From assembly GCF_963676065.1 (NCBI RefSeq), contig NZ_OY780933.1, positions 3,552,501-3,616,500 on the forward strand: DNA of 64,000 nucleotides. Direction: 5' to 3'. Position numbers and translations under genes: made by a program. The stretch is from Maridesulfovibrio sp. Lineage in GTDB: Bacteria > Desulfobacterota > Desulfovibrionia > Desulfovibrionales > Desulfovibrionaceae. Below, piece by piece: positions 34,844-43,796 of this stretch (the first letter of the stretch is position 1; each line of letters opens with the position of its first letter). The notes beneath the pieces are model-generated. The model was not told the DNA's origin. It ran no database searches and saw nothing but the letters and a program-made list of their open reading frames with translations.

Positions 34844-35473
34844 ATGAATAAAAACATTACCTTTGCCAACGACTGCGAACTGACAGACATCCTGATTGCT
34901 ACTCTGGAAAATGAGTATGAAGACTATGACTGCAAAATGGAAAAACTCTTGGACTGGTGCGAGCAAGAAACCGGACTCCAGCTTCAGTGTATTACTGAAT
35001 ATGCAGAAGCGATCGTCAAATCGACTATGGAATCTCGCCGTGAATTGGGCGAACGGATGAATGAATTCATGCCTAAGATTCAGTTACTGGATGACCTTCG
35101 TGCAGCCTACAGGAAGGAAGTGGAACGCCTGAAAGGTGAACTGGACTTCTCCGACTTTGATGAGGTCGTTTCAGTCTTAACAGCGCTGGAATATGTCAAA
35201 CAGACTGATTCTGAATTGGCGGCTGAGGCTTTTGGCGCGTTCTGCTCAATGGCACCTGGAGAAATCAAAGAAATGATCGACGACAAATTAGCAGAGATGT
35301 TCCCTGGAATTCAGCTTACCCATCACGATTCCCAAGGCAATGTGTTTTACTCACTTGGCAATATAACCAATGAGCTGAACGTCTCAGTCGAAGAGATCAA
35401 TACGATGATTAACAAAGGTGAGATCGAGATGATCGACGGCAGAAAGCTATCTTCAATCTCAACAAACAACTAA
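34844..35473 (+). CDS. Unknown acidic helical protein
   Basis: A 209-residue, strongly acidic, Leu/Glu-rich protein with no recognised domain. The C-terminal part (NITNELNVSVEEINTMINKGEIEMIDGRKL) looks like a small helix-turn-helix. AAGGAG precedes the ATG. It follows the Cys-cluster gene by 20 bp, so it is probably in the same transcription unit. Confidence 0.65.
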   Translation: MNKNITFANDCELTDILIATLENEYEDYDCKMEKLLDWCEQETGLQLQCITEYAEAIVKSTMESRRELGERMNEFMPKIQLLDDLRAAYRKEVERLKGELDFSDFDEVVSVLTALEYVKQTDSELAAEAFGAFCSMAPGEIKEMIDDKLAEMFPGIQLTHHDSQGNVFYSLGNITNELNVSVEEINTMINKGEIEMIDGRKLSSISTNN

Positions 35474-35746
35474 ATCCAAAGTGGGGCGAGGGCCGTTGCG
35501 TCCTCCCCCTTGATAATACCTCAGCATATTTTACTACAAAAATCTGAGCGCCTTTCTGATATTATCCTTTCCAAGTTTCCCCCCTACCCGGCCCTTCAAA
35601 ATTATATAAGTTAGCTGCTTGTAAATTTATTAAATTATGGCCTGACCATGCTTACTAATCGTGCCCAAAGACTATTGACACATTATTATTTTTTCTGTTT
35701 ATCAAATTGCCAAACGAACGTTATGCAAATTGAAAAGGAGTTAATC

Positions 35747-36424
35747 GTGGACGGAAAATTCGTATCCTACCTTCGTGTGAGCACAGAAAAACAGGGACGA
35801 AGTGGTCTTGGCATCGAGGCCCAACGCAAGGCAGTCGAAGACTATCTCAATGGCGGTCAGCTGGAACTTCTTGAAGAATACGTCGAAGTTGAGAGCGGAA
35901 AGAATGATGACCGTCCTGAACTGAAGCAAGCTCTTGAGTATTGTGATTTGACTGGAGCCACACTCCTTATCGCAAAGCTCGACCGTCTGTCTCGTGACGC
36001 ATACTTTTTGCTCGGTCTTCAACGTTCTGGTGTCCGCTTTGTATGTGCCGATATGCCTGAAGCCAACGAGCTTACAGTAGGTATTATGGCGTTAATGGCA
36101 CAGGAAGAGCGTAAACGTATTTCAGAGCGAACAAAAGCTGCTCTGGCTGCTGCAAAATCCCGAGGTGTTAAGCTAGGTAATCCTAAAGGAGCTGAACATC
36201 TCCGAGGACTTGGAAACGGTCCTGCTGTCAAAAAGATCAAGGCCAATGCAAATCATAATGCAGAACGCCTTCGTGGTCAGATTACCAAACTGCTCGAACA
36301 AGGGATCACCAGCGCCAATGGGATTGCGACGGAGCTCAATAGAAACAGCATCAGAACTCTTCGTGGAGGTAAATGGTATGCTGCCAGCGTTCAACGATTA
36401 CTGAAACGTCTTGAGCTGGCTTAA
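35747..36424 (+). CDS. Small serine recombinase (resolvase/invertase family)
   Basis: Catalyses strand exchange through a serine nucleophile. The 225-residue protein begins VDGKFVSYLRVSTEKQ with Ser12 as likely nucleophile. It continues through KLDRLSRDAYFLLGL and LMAQEERKRISERTKAALAAAKSRG to a C-terminal helix-turn-helix (ITSANGIATELNRNSIRTLRGGKWYAASVQRLL). GTG 35747 was chosen because AAAAGGAG lies 6 nt before it. It sits just inside the right island end, while a tyrosine integrase sits at the left. Confidence 0.93.
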   Translation: MDGKFVSYLRVSTEKQGRSGLGIEAQRKAVEDYLNGGQLELLEEYVEVESGKNDDRPELKQALEYCDLTGATLLIAKLDRLSRDAYFLLGLQRSGVRFVCADMPEANELTVGIMALMAQEERKRISERTKAALAAAKSRGVKLGNPKGAEHLRGLGNGPAVKKIKANANHNAERLRGQITKLLEQGITSANGIATELNRNSIRTLRGGKWYAASVQRLLKRLELA

Positions 36425-36493
36425 ATTGAATATTTCTCTTTTTTCACGTGTCTATCTTAGAACGACCCGTGCTTGACAGCAGTCTCACGATAT

Positions 36494-36501
36494 GGGTACA
36501 C
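36494..36501 (+). repeat. GGGTACAC repeat near the right island end
   Basis: Matches the two GGGTACACA repeats beside the integrase, 80 bp inside the right attachment repeat. Possible arm-type integrase site. Confidence 0.45.
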
Positions 36502-36580
36502 GGACAGAGAGTTAACGACCCCGCATTTACGGATTAATGTTCAATAAAGTGGAGACCTTACAGAAAGGGCATCAATCTTT

Positions 36581-36597
36581 TCCCACCCTCTCCGCCA
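36581..36597 (+). repeat. Island attachment repeat, right copy
   Basis: Exact 17-bp copy of the tRNA-Ser 3' end, including CCA, without the rest of a tRNA. Confidence 0.9.
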
Positions 36598-36607
36598 CAA
36601 TAAAAAC

Positions 36608-36640
36608 AAGGGCTTAGGATTAATTTCCTAAACCCTTTTC
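36608..36640 (+). terminator. Intrinsic terminator just outside the island
   Basis: Stem AAGGGCTTAGGA with TCCTAAACCCTT and a short T tract. It is probably the original tRNA-Ser terminator, displaced by the island, and may also serve the convergent kinase gene. Confidence 0.7.
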
Positions 36641-36673
36641 TATTGCAAAAAAACAGCAATAGGTGATTTATTC

Positions 36674-38926
36674 TTACAACGGCAGCCGGATCGTAAAACG
36701 GGTCCACTTTCCCGGTTCGGAATCCACCTTAAGCATTCCGTTATGGTGCTCAGCAATTATGAAATAAGAAACGGATAAACCAAGTCCGGTACCCTGACCA
36801 ACCTGTTTAGTGGTGTAAAAAGGATCAAAAATGCGCTTAAGGGTTTCTTTGTTCATTCCGGGGCCATTATCCTCTATCTGGATAACCGCGAACGAATCAT
36901 CACGCTTAACCCTGCATATAAAACGAGCCCGACCATCACTGTAGTCTTTCTCCGCCATCGCTTCAGCGCCATTTTTAAAGATATTCAAAAAGACCTGCAA
37001 CAATTCGTTCTTTTCACACATAACTGGTGGAACACAGTGGTCATAATCACGCACAACATCAATGGCCTTGAAATCATACTGTTTTTTTAAATCATAATCA
37101 CTAGCTGCCAGTTCCAGAGTTTTTTCCAGAAGCTCTATAAGGTCATGCTTTTGAAAATCCATTTCACTTTTTCTACTGAAACTTAGCATGTTATGGACAA
37201 TATTCGCGGCACGGGTTCCTGATTCCTGAATACCATCAAGCATACGGGGAATTTCCCTTTCCCGGAGGTAATTCCTTACATTATCCAAAGAAATCCTACA
37301 CCCCTCAGCTACCTGCCCGTTTGCCTTAATATCACTGAAAATTCTCTTTTTAATATTACTGACGGCTCCCAGTATTCCGGCCAGCGGATTATTGATCTCA
37401 TGAGCCATTCCCGCTGCCAGACCACCGACTGATAACATCTTTTCAGATTGAATCATCATTTTTTCCATGTTGATACGCTCAGTAATATCATCAACACGAA
37501 GCACTGCTCCTTCCACTCCATCAGCGACTAATGGATAAGCGGTAACATTTTCATATTTAACGCTGCCCCCCTTCTGACTTGTTTCCAGAGAAAAGGAACT
37601 GGGAGTTTTGGATACTATCGCGGCATCAACAGACTGGCTTCTTGTTTTTATGCGCGGTAGAACTTCATACAATGATCGCCCTAGAGCCTCCTGAACAGAA
37701 AAACCGGTCGTCCTTTGTGCTTCAGCGTTCCATTGCGTAACTTTGCAGTTCACATCCACACCGATGAGCAGAGAAGGCATGGAATCAATGATACTTGAAA
37801 GATAATTACGAGTATCATTCAGCTTACTTTCTGTTACTGTCAGATCATGGATAAAACGTGCCTGTCGGATATTTTGGTATGCTATATCTGAAAGCTGACT
37901 TGCAAGCGTGTAAAGTACCCGCGATATCTGACGAAATTTCTTATGTGACATGGAGGGAGTGCTGTGAAAAGCTACCGCCACTAATTCTTCATCGGCCCCT
38001 ACTTCACGGGCATAGGCACGAATATCTTCTTCAGTATGATTTTCATCACGCACCTGCCCGATAAGCCAATTAGCGACATGTGTTCCACCTACAGTAATCG
38101 CCGCACCAGCATCCCACAATCCTCCGCTCAAGCATAAATGAATAGTGGGCCCGCCCCTTTTGGGCCGTCCCAAGGCAGCATCAGACTTTCGACAATTTTC
38201 ATTTCCTTTGACGGTCTCGCGGATAATCGAACATAACTGGCAAAAACAACTTGGTTTCGTAATAGGATTCCCTGTCGTATCACAGATAAGAGAAGCAACT
38301 CCGGTCGCATCTGAAAATTCATCCTGCAGGCGCTGTATATCATTGATATCGAATAAATCTGCAAACTCTATTTCTGCCGATTCTCCTGATGGTTGCGTCA
38401 GCAGCTTCAACTGCTTTTTAAGTCCGTCTTCAGTTAATTTTCGGTCCGTAATATCTCTTGCAACCCCAAGAATACCTATTACATTGCCGGCATCATTTTC
38501 TACGGGAGTCTTTATTGTTTCAACCAGCGTCCTCTTTCCTGTAGCTGCAATTGTAATCCATTCTTCATTAATACTGGGCCGACCGCTTTTCATGGCTTTT
38601 TTATCATTCATGCGGAAAAAATCGGCTAATTTTTTATCAACAAAATCGTAGTCGGTTTTACCTACTATTTTCGACTCAGCGGCCCCGAAAAAGAGTTCAA
38701 AAGCTTCATTGCACGCCAAATACACTCCCTGAAGATCCTTTACCCAGACCAAATCAGGGATTGTATCTATTAACGTACGGAAAAATTCATTGTTTTCACT
38801 GCAATACGTACACTCGGTTCCAATGCGATCTTCAGCGCATAAGCCTAATTCAGCCTCAATCTCTTCAGCACGGCCCCGAATCGTCTTCAGTTCATTCAAT
38901 AAGCTAGCTCTTTCATTCTCGTCCAT
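36674..38926 (-). CDS. PAS/PocR sensor histidine kinase
   Basis: A 750-residue, apparently soluble kinase with no transmembrane segment. Order: a short N-terminal helix, PAS (about 45-165), a PocR ligand-binding domain (about 190-350, FCQLCSIIRETVKGNENCRKSD with conserved Cys), a second PAS (about 370-490), HisKA with AAGMAHEINNPLAGI (phosphorylatable His), and HATPase_c with the N box (FLNIFKNGAEAM), DNGPGM and GTGLGLSVSYFI. The partner regulator is not in the window. PocR domains bind small hydrocarbon or diol ligands elsewhere; here the signal is unknown. It is divergent from the helicase gene. Confidence 0.93.
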   Translation of the reverse strand: MDENERASLLNELKTIRGRAEEIEAELGLCAEDRIGTECTYCSENNEFFRTLIDTIPDLVWVKDLQGVYLACNEAFELFFGAAESKIVGKTDYDFVDKKLADFFRMNDKKAMKSGRPSINEEWITIAATGKRTLVETIKTPVENDAGNVIGILGVARDITDRKLTEDGLKKQLKLLTQPSGESAEIEFADLFDINDIQRLQDEFSDATGVASLICDTTGNPITKPSCFCQLCSIIRETVKGNENCRKSDAALGRPKRGGPTIHLCLSGGLWDAGAAITVGGTHVANWLIGQVRDENHTEEDIRAYAREVGADEELVAVAFHSTPSMSHKKFRQISRVLYTLASQLSDIAYQNIRQARFIHDLTVTESKLNDTRNYLSSIIDSMPSLLIGVDVNCKVTQWNAEAQRTTGFSVQEALGRSLYEVLPRIKTRSQSVDAAIVSKTPSSFSLETSQKGGSVKYENVTAYPLVADGVEGAVLRVDDITERINMEKMMIQSEKMLSVGGLAAGMAHEINNPLAGILGAVSNIKKRIFSDIKANGQVAEGCRISLDNVRNYLREREIPRMLDGIQESGTRAANIVHNMLSFSRKSEMDFQKHDLIELLEKTLELAASDYDLKKQYDFKAIDVVRDYDHCVPPVMCEKNELLQVFLNIFKNGAEAMAEKDYSDGRARFICRVKRDDSFAVIQIEDNGPGMNKETLKRIFDPFYTTKQVGQGTGLGLSVSYFIIAEHHNGMLKVDSEPGKWTRFTIRLPL

Positions 38927-39108
38927 TGCTGCGTTTCAATCCTGAGTTTTAAATTTTAAAAATACATTAACTTAAAAAGGAAAAAACGCAAAACAATTCA
39001 TACTGTAAAAGAGACGGCTTGCCTAAAACAGGCAAAAAGAACTTTCCCGGATATTCATGGTCGACTTGTTCTGCGCCATAAGATAGACCGGCAGCAACAG
39101 GAGTATTT

Positions 39109-40458
39109 ATGCTGATCGAAATATCAAAAGACCTGATCATAACCGACGCGCCGGAAGAACTCGTAGACGAAATCAAGGAAGCTCTTACCTTGATGAATCC
39201 AGATTATATCAATGCAATCAAGTATCGAGGCCGGGTTGGAAAGCGCATTCCCAAATATATTAAAATGTGGTCCGGCGACCGAAAAAAACGCCTGCACTGC
39301 CCGCGCGGATTTGGCATTGAACTCCATCAGATTGCCAAGGCTGCCGACATTGAGCCTAGTTATGAAGATAAAAGGTTGGAGCTTGAGCCTGTTGATTTTT
39401 CTTTCACTGGAGAGCTGCGCCCCTATCAACAGATCGCCCTTAAAGCCTTTTCCAATCAGACTCAGGGGTTGCTGGAGGCAGGTACAGGAGCCGGAAAAAC
39501 AGTCATGGCCTTAGCTCTCATCGCGGAACGCAAACAGCCCTGCCTGATAATAGTGCATACCAAGGAACTGCTCTTGCAGTGGATAGATAGGATCCACCAG
39601 TTTCTCGGGATTGAAGCAGGACAGATCGGAGGCGGTAAGTTTAATGTAAAACCTCTGACAGTAGCGACCATTCAGACTGCCCGTAATCGTTTAAAAGATT
39701 TGAAAAAGACTTTTGGACACATCGTGGTGGATGAGTGCCATCGCACCCCGGCCAGCACTTTTCAGAAAGTGGTAAAGAATTTCGACGCAAAATACCTGAC
39801 AGGCCTTTCCGCCACTCCCTACCGTGCGGATGGACTGGACAGGATGATCAATCTCACTCTCGGACCGGTAGTACACAGGGTCAACCCGGATCTGCTGCGC
39901 AATACAGGAGCAATCCTCAAACCGGAAATTTTTACAGTGGAAACCGCTTTCAGATTCGCCGGAAACCCCTCTGATGAATACTCTCTGATGATGACAGCCA
40001 TTGCCGAAGACTACCCCCGCAACAAAATAATCGCCTCCTGCGTAGCCAAAGAGCTGGAGCAGAATCAGGGGACCCTGCTGCTGGTGGCGGACCGCACCGC
40101 CCATTTGGACGCTCTTTCTGATCTTCTATTTGATCAGGGCATAGAAGTTGCTGTTTTAACGGGCAAAACCCCCACCGGAGAACGTGAAGAAATTATTAAC
40201 GACCTCAATGCCGGAAAAATAAAAGTACTGGCCAGCACCGCCTCGCTCATTGGGGAAGGTTTTGATTGTCAGGGATTATCCACCCTTTTCCTCTGCTCGC
40301 CCATCAAGTCGAAAGGCAGACTTGTCCAGATTATCGGGAGAATTCTTCGTCCGGCTGACGGCAAACGTCCCCGGCTATATGATTTTGTAGATATTGAAGT
40401 AGGCGTTTTAAAACACAGTGCCGGCCTGCGGCAGAAAATTTATGAAGAAATTATTTAA
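39109..40458 (+). CDS. SF2 DEAH-box helicase (XPB-like)
   Basis: The 449-residue protein has an N-terminal domain of about 100 residues, then motifs Q/I (LRPYQQIALKAF, GAGKTVMALAL), Ia, II (VVDECHRTP), III (LSATPYRADG), V (LIGEGFDCQGLS) and VI (QIIGRILRP). This is the compact SSL2/XPB-type architecture seen in phage and bacterial DNA repair helicases. The native role is unclear. SD: AACAGGAG before the ATG. Confidence 0.92.
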   Translation: MLIEISKDLIITDAPEELVDEIKEALTLMNPDYINAIKYRGRVGKRIPKYIKMWSGDRKKRLHCPRGFGIELHQIAKAADIEPSYEDKRLELEPVDFSFTGELRPYQQIALKAFSNQTQGLLEAGTGAGKTVMALALIAERKQPCLIIVHTKELLLQWIDRIHQFLGIEAGQIGGGKFNVKPLTVATIQTARNRLKDLKKTFGHIVVDECHRTPASTFQKVVKNFDAKYLTGLSATPYRADGLDRMINLTLGPVVHRVNPDLLRNTGAILKPEIFTVETAFRFAGNPSDEYSLMMTAIAEDYPRNKIIASCVAKELEQNQGTLLLVADRTAHLDALSDLLFDQGIEVAVLTGKTPTGEREEIINDLNAGKIKVLASTASLIGEGFDCQGLSTLFLCSPIKSKGRLVQIIGRILRPADGKRPRLYDFVDIEVGVLKHSAGLRQKIYEEII

Positions 40459-40691
40459 ATCTGAAGAACCCCATTAATTCATACGGTTTATATCTCAAAC
40501 ACGCCATATGCAGTCACTTAATCCACTTTAAACAGTGACTTTTTAAACTATTACAATTATTAATACTCAAAGACAGGCCCAAAAAACACGCCTTTCGCGC
40601 AAAAAAAGACTATTACTCGGCAGTTAGGCGTTCGCTACGAATATCATTAATCTTTTTAGCATTTTAATACCATCAAAAAGCAGGAGTAGAT

Positions 40692-41864
40692 ATGCTCAAT
40701 TTTTCTTTTTACAATCCTACCAACATAATTTTCGGTGAAGGCCAGCTTCAGGAATTGGATAACCTTATCCCCAAAGAGGCAAAAGTTCTTATTACCTACG
40801 GCGGCGGCAGTGCCAAAAAGACCGGACTACTTGACCGTGTTAAGGCTGAACTTACCAAAAACGGAAGAACCGTTAATGAATTTGGTGGTATCCCGGCGAA
40901 TCCCAGATTTGAAGTGCTTATGGAAGCAATCAAGATCGTCCGTGCCGAAAAAATTGACTTCCTCCTTGCAGTGGGCGGAGGGTCCGTTATTGACGGCACA
41001 AAATTCATTGCGCTGGCTGCTCCGGCAAAAGAATATGAAGGAAGAGAACGGGAACTGATGGCTTTCGGTTTTACCCCTGTTCCTGTTGATTACGCTATAC
41101 CTTTCGGCACGGTACTCACCCTTCCCGCTACCGGCTCAGAAATGAATAACGGAGCCGTTATCAGCGACGGCGAAGATAAACTACCGGTTTTCTCCACCCA
41201 TACTTTCCCGAAATTTTCCATACTTGATCCGAAAATTACTTTCACACTGCCTAAAACTCAGGTGGCAAACGGTGTTGTAGATACATTCATCCATACGATT
41301 GAACAGTACTTGACCTATCCAGTGGATGCCCGCTTTCAGGACCGCACTGCGGAAGGCATTTTGCAGACACTGATAGAAATAGGTGAAACTACCGTCAATG
41401 AACCTGAGAATTATGATGCCCGGGCCAACCTCGTATGGTGCTCCACCATGGCCTTAAACGGCCTTATCGGATCAGGAGTTCCCCAGGACTGGGCCACCCA
41501 TATGATCGGTCATGAACTCACCGCACTGACAGGACTTGATCACGCCAAAACCCTGGCTGTAATGCAGCTCGCCAACTGGAAAATACGCCGCACTGAAAAA
41601 AGGGAAAAACTTATTCAGTACGCAGAACGAGTCTGGGATATTCGCGAAGGCGATGATGATACACGCATTGATCAGGCCATCTCCAAGACCGAAGCATTCT
41701 TTAACAGCATCGGCATGGCAACCAGACTTTCCGCATACGATATTGGTCCCGATATCATTGACCGGGTTATCGCCAATCTCGAAAAACACGGCATGACCCA
41801 GCTCTCTGAACGGGGAGATGTCACCCTTGAAGTTTCTCGCAAAATGCTTGAGACGGCACTCTAA
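40692..41864 (+). CDS. Iron-containing alcohol dehydrogenase (YqhD/BDH type)
   Basis: NAD(P)H-dependent aldehyde/alcohol oxidoreductase. The 390-residue protein has the nucleotide-binding GGGSVIDGTKF, LPATGSEMNNGAVIS, and the metal ligands in VVDTFIHTIEQYL, HMIGHELTALTGLDHAKTLAV. It resembles butanol dehydrogenase/YqhD by the long N-terminal YNPTNIIFGEGQL. SD GGAG before the ATG. A 230-bp gap upstream should hold the promoter. Confidence 0.93.
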   Translation: MLNFSFYNPTNIIFGEGQLQELDNLIPKEAKVLITYGGGSAKKTGLLDRVKAELTKNGRTVNEFGGIPANPRFEVLMEAIKIVRAEKIDFLLAVGGGSVIDGTKFIALAAPAKEYEGRERELMAFGFTPVPVDYAIPFGTVLTLPATGSEMNNGAVISDGEDKLPVFSTHTFPKFSILDPKITFTLPKTQVANGVVDTFIHTIEQYLTYPVDARFQDRTAEGILQTLIEIGETTVNEPENYDARANLVWCSTMALNGLIGSGVPQDWATHMIGHELTALTGLDHAKTLAVMQLANWKIRRTEKREKLIQYAERVWDIREGDDDTRIDQAISKTEAFFNSIGMATRLSAYDIGPDIIDRVIANLEKHGMTQLSERGDVTLEVSRKMLETAL

Positions 41865-41898
41865 AAAAATGGGCCGTAGCGTTTGCTACGGCCCAATT
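41865..41898 (-). terminator. Bidirectional terminator between two convergent genes
   Basis: Stem GGGCCGTAGC with GCTACGGCCC. The minus strand gives a run of T beyond the hairpin, and the plus strand has a weaker TTTA. Confidence 0.85.
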
Positions 41899-41923
41899 TA
41901 CAAAAACCAAATCTTACTCGAAA

Positions 41924-43618
41924 TTACATTTCTACCTTGAACGGCCAAGCCATAATCCCGCCTTCCATAACTTTTACGTTAGTCCAGCCGCATGCTTCCA
42001 GCACCCGTTGAGCTTCGTAACCGCGCATGGATATTTTGCAGAAAGTTATAATTTCCGTTTCCTTGTCTTGCGGCAGTTGATCAAGGGAATTACGTAATTT
42101 GCCAAGAGGGATAAGATTCTCACCAATGTTGAGACGCATCTCTTCAAATTCCTTGGGCGAGCGCACATCCAGAATGAAAGGCTTCTCGCCTGCATCCATC
42201 TTTTCCTTAACCTGAGCGTTACTGATCCCGGTCATTTGTCCGGCAATTTTATTATCCAGAATATGCGCGGTGGTAATAAAATGGTCAATGGCCAGTGAAA
42301 ACGGAGGCGCGTAAGGCAGATCAGCCATACCGATTTCATAGATAGTATTGCCGTTCATCACAGCCATAGCTGCCTCTGCAAGCTGACGGTTGACTTCGCC
42401 CGGACCTACGCATTGGAAACCGAGGATACGTCCGGTATCGGCATCGGCAACCATTTTAGAGACCAGCAGTTTGGCTCCCATGAATCCTGGCTTATCAGGA
42501 CTGGCATTGGTGGCGGTGACAACATTGAACCCTTCAGCCTTAGCCCGCTGCTCGGAGAGCCCCGTTGCCCCGGCGCTGAGATCAAAAACCTTGCAGATAC
42601 CGCTATTAACAGTTCCGGGGAATTTATGTTTATTACCACGGGCGATGTTGTCCGCAACCACGCGAGCCTCGAGATTAGCGAGGTCACCATAAGGTGCAAA
42701 AGTTTTTTTGCCGGTAATTCGATGGTTGATTTCAACGCAATCCCCGGCCGCGTAAATATCAGGATCGGAAGTACGCATAAAATCATCGACAGCTATGCCG
42801 CCGAAACCGCCGAGTTCAATCCCGGCTTCGTCGGCCAGCTTAGTATTGGGAACCACTCCGATAGCGACAACAGCCAGTTCGCAAGGAACAACAGATCCGT
42901 CATTGAGCTTAACACCGGTCAACTTGCCGTTTTCGCCTATAAATTCAGACACGCCGTTATCTGTGTGTACGGTAACACCTTTGGAAGCGACATGTTTTTC
43001 CACCAGCTTGGCTATTTCCCAGTCGAGGAACATCAGCAGTTGCGAAAGCATTTCAACAACATTCACATTCATGCCCGAATTGGAAAGAGCCTCACAAACC
43101 TCGATGCCAATCAATCCACCGCCAACAATAACCGCATCCTTGACCTTACCGGAATCAACCAACTCACGCAGTTTGTCAGCATCGCGCATTTCGGAAAGAG
43201 ACCGCACTCCTTCAAGATCGATTCCGGGAATGGGCGGACGACGCGGAGTTGCTCCGGTGCAAAGTACCAGTTTATCATATTCTACAGTTGATTTTTCCCC
43301 GGTGATCACATCGATGCATGCAAGAGTCTTATTCCGGCGGTCAATGGCGGTGACTTCAGTATTTACTCTGGCATTCACGTCTTTGGCTGCGGCAAAAAAT
43401 CCTTCATCACGAACCACTCCGGTAGGGGTGGCAAGAAGAGCGTCACGCTCATCAAAATTACCGCCGATGTAATACGGATAACCGCAGGAGGCCATGGAAA
43501 GTTCCGGTGCTTTCTGCAGCAAAGTTACTTCAGCCCCCTCATCAAGGCGTTTAGAACGGGCTGCGGCCTTTGGTCCGGCAGCGGAACCTCCGACAACTAC
43601 TATCTTTCTCGAACTCAT
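41924..43618 (-). CDS. FAD-dependent persulfide/CoA-disulfide reductase with C-terminal rhodanese domain
   Basis: The 564-residue protein couples a pyridine nucleotide-disulfide oxidoreductase of the NADH oxidase/CoA-disulfide reductase type to a rhodanese domain. Visible are an N-terminal FAD motif (GGSAAGPKAA), the single redox Cys in SMASCGYPYY, the NAD motif (VIVGGGLIGIE), YAAGDCVE, then a rhodanese (about 455-560) with ITFCKISMRG carrying the active-site Cys. This is the architecture of NADH-dependent persulfide reductase (Npsr). Likely substrates are CoA persulfide or sulfane sulfur. SD AAGGAGA. Confidence 0.9.
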   Translation of the reverse strand: MSSRKIVVVGGSAAGPKAAARSKRLDEGAEVTLLQKAPELSMASCGYPYYIGGNFDERDALLATPTGVVRDEGFFAAAKDVNARVNTEVTAIDRRNKTLACIDVITGEKSTVEYDKLVLCTGATPRRPPIPGIDLEGVRSLSEMRDADKLRELVDSGKVKDAVIVGGGLIGIEVCEALSNSGMNVNVVEMLSQLLMFLDWEIAKLVEKHVASKGVTVHTDNGVSEFIGENGKLTGVKLNDGSVVPCELAVVAIGVVPNTKLADEAGIELGGFGGIAVDDFMRTSDPDIYAAGDCVEINHRITGKKTFAPYGDLANLEARVVADNIARGNKHKFPGTVNSGICKVFDLSAGATGLSEQRAKAEGFNVVTATNASPDKPGFMGAKLLVSKMVADADTGRILGFQCVGPGEVNRQLAEAAMAVMNGNTIYEIGMADLPYAPPFSLAIDHFITTAHILDNKIAGQMTGISNAQVKEKMDAGEKPFILDVRSPKEFEEMRLNIGENLIPLGKLRNSLDQLPQDKETEIITFCKISMRGYEAQRVLEACGWTNVKVMEGGIMAWPFKVEM

Positions 43619-43729
43619 ATGTATCTCCTTTTATAAGCTGTTGAATCTCTATACCCCAATCCATGATAAAAACCATTGATCGAGATCAACATAAATACTT
43701 TTAGTTCTGAAAAAAACAACTATCTGCAT

Positions 43730-43774
43730 AAAAAAACAGAACGGGCACATACTTAAAAGTATATGCCCGTTCTG
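43730..43774 (-). terminator. Intrinsic terminator after the FTR-like gene
   Basis: Long stem AACGGGCACATACTT with AAGTATATGCCCGTT. Both strands have a T-rich tract after the stem; the minus strand one (seven T) serves the FTR-like gene. Confidence 0.85.
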
Positions 43775-43796
43775 TTTTAAATAAAATCGGTGCTTT

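Larger units (their letters stand above)
16437..36597. mobile_element. Integrative genomic island in tRNA-Ser(CGA)
   Basis: The element is bounded by a 17-bp direct repeat of the tRNA 3' end, with a tyrosine integrase beside the tRNA and a serine recombinase 157 bp from the other end. Cargo is a type I restriction-modification locus with passengers, plus a T7-like phage replication segment with antirepressor, exonuclease and RepA-like ATPase. No capsid, tail, terminase, lysis or conjugation genes are present. All genes lie on the plus strand. The tRNA's presumed native terminator now stands just outside the right repeat (36608-36637). Confidence 0.92.

Noticed and set aside
29140-36597. A complete prophage
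   Set aside because: No capsid, portal, terminase, tail, lysis or RNA polymerase gene is present, and the polymerase is truncated.
36541-36600. A second tRNA-Ser at the right island end
   Set aside because: Only the last 17 bases are present; there is no acceptor 5' arm or anticodon arm, so it is an attachment repeat.
42413-43472. Long plus-strand frames within the persulfide-reductase region
   Set aside because: They lie opposite a conserved flavoprotein and lack family features and ribosome binding sites.
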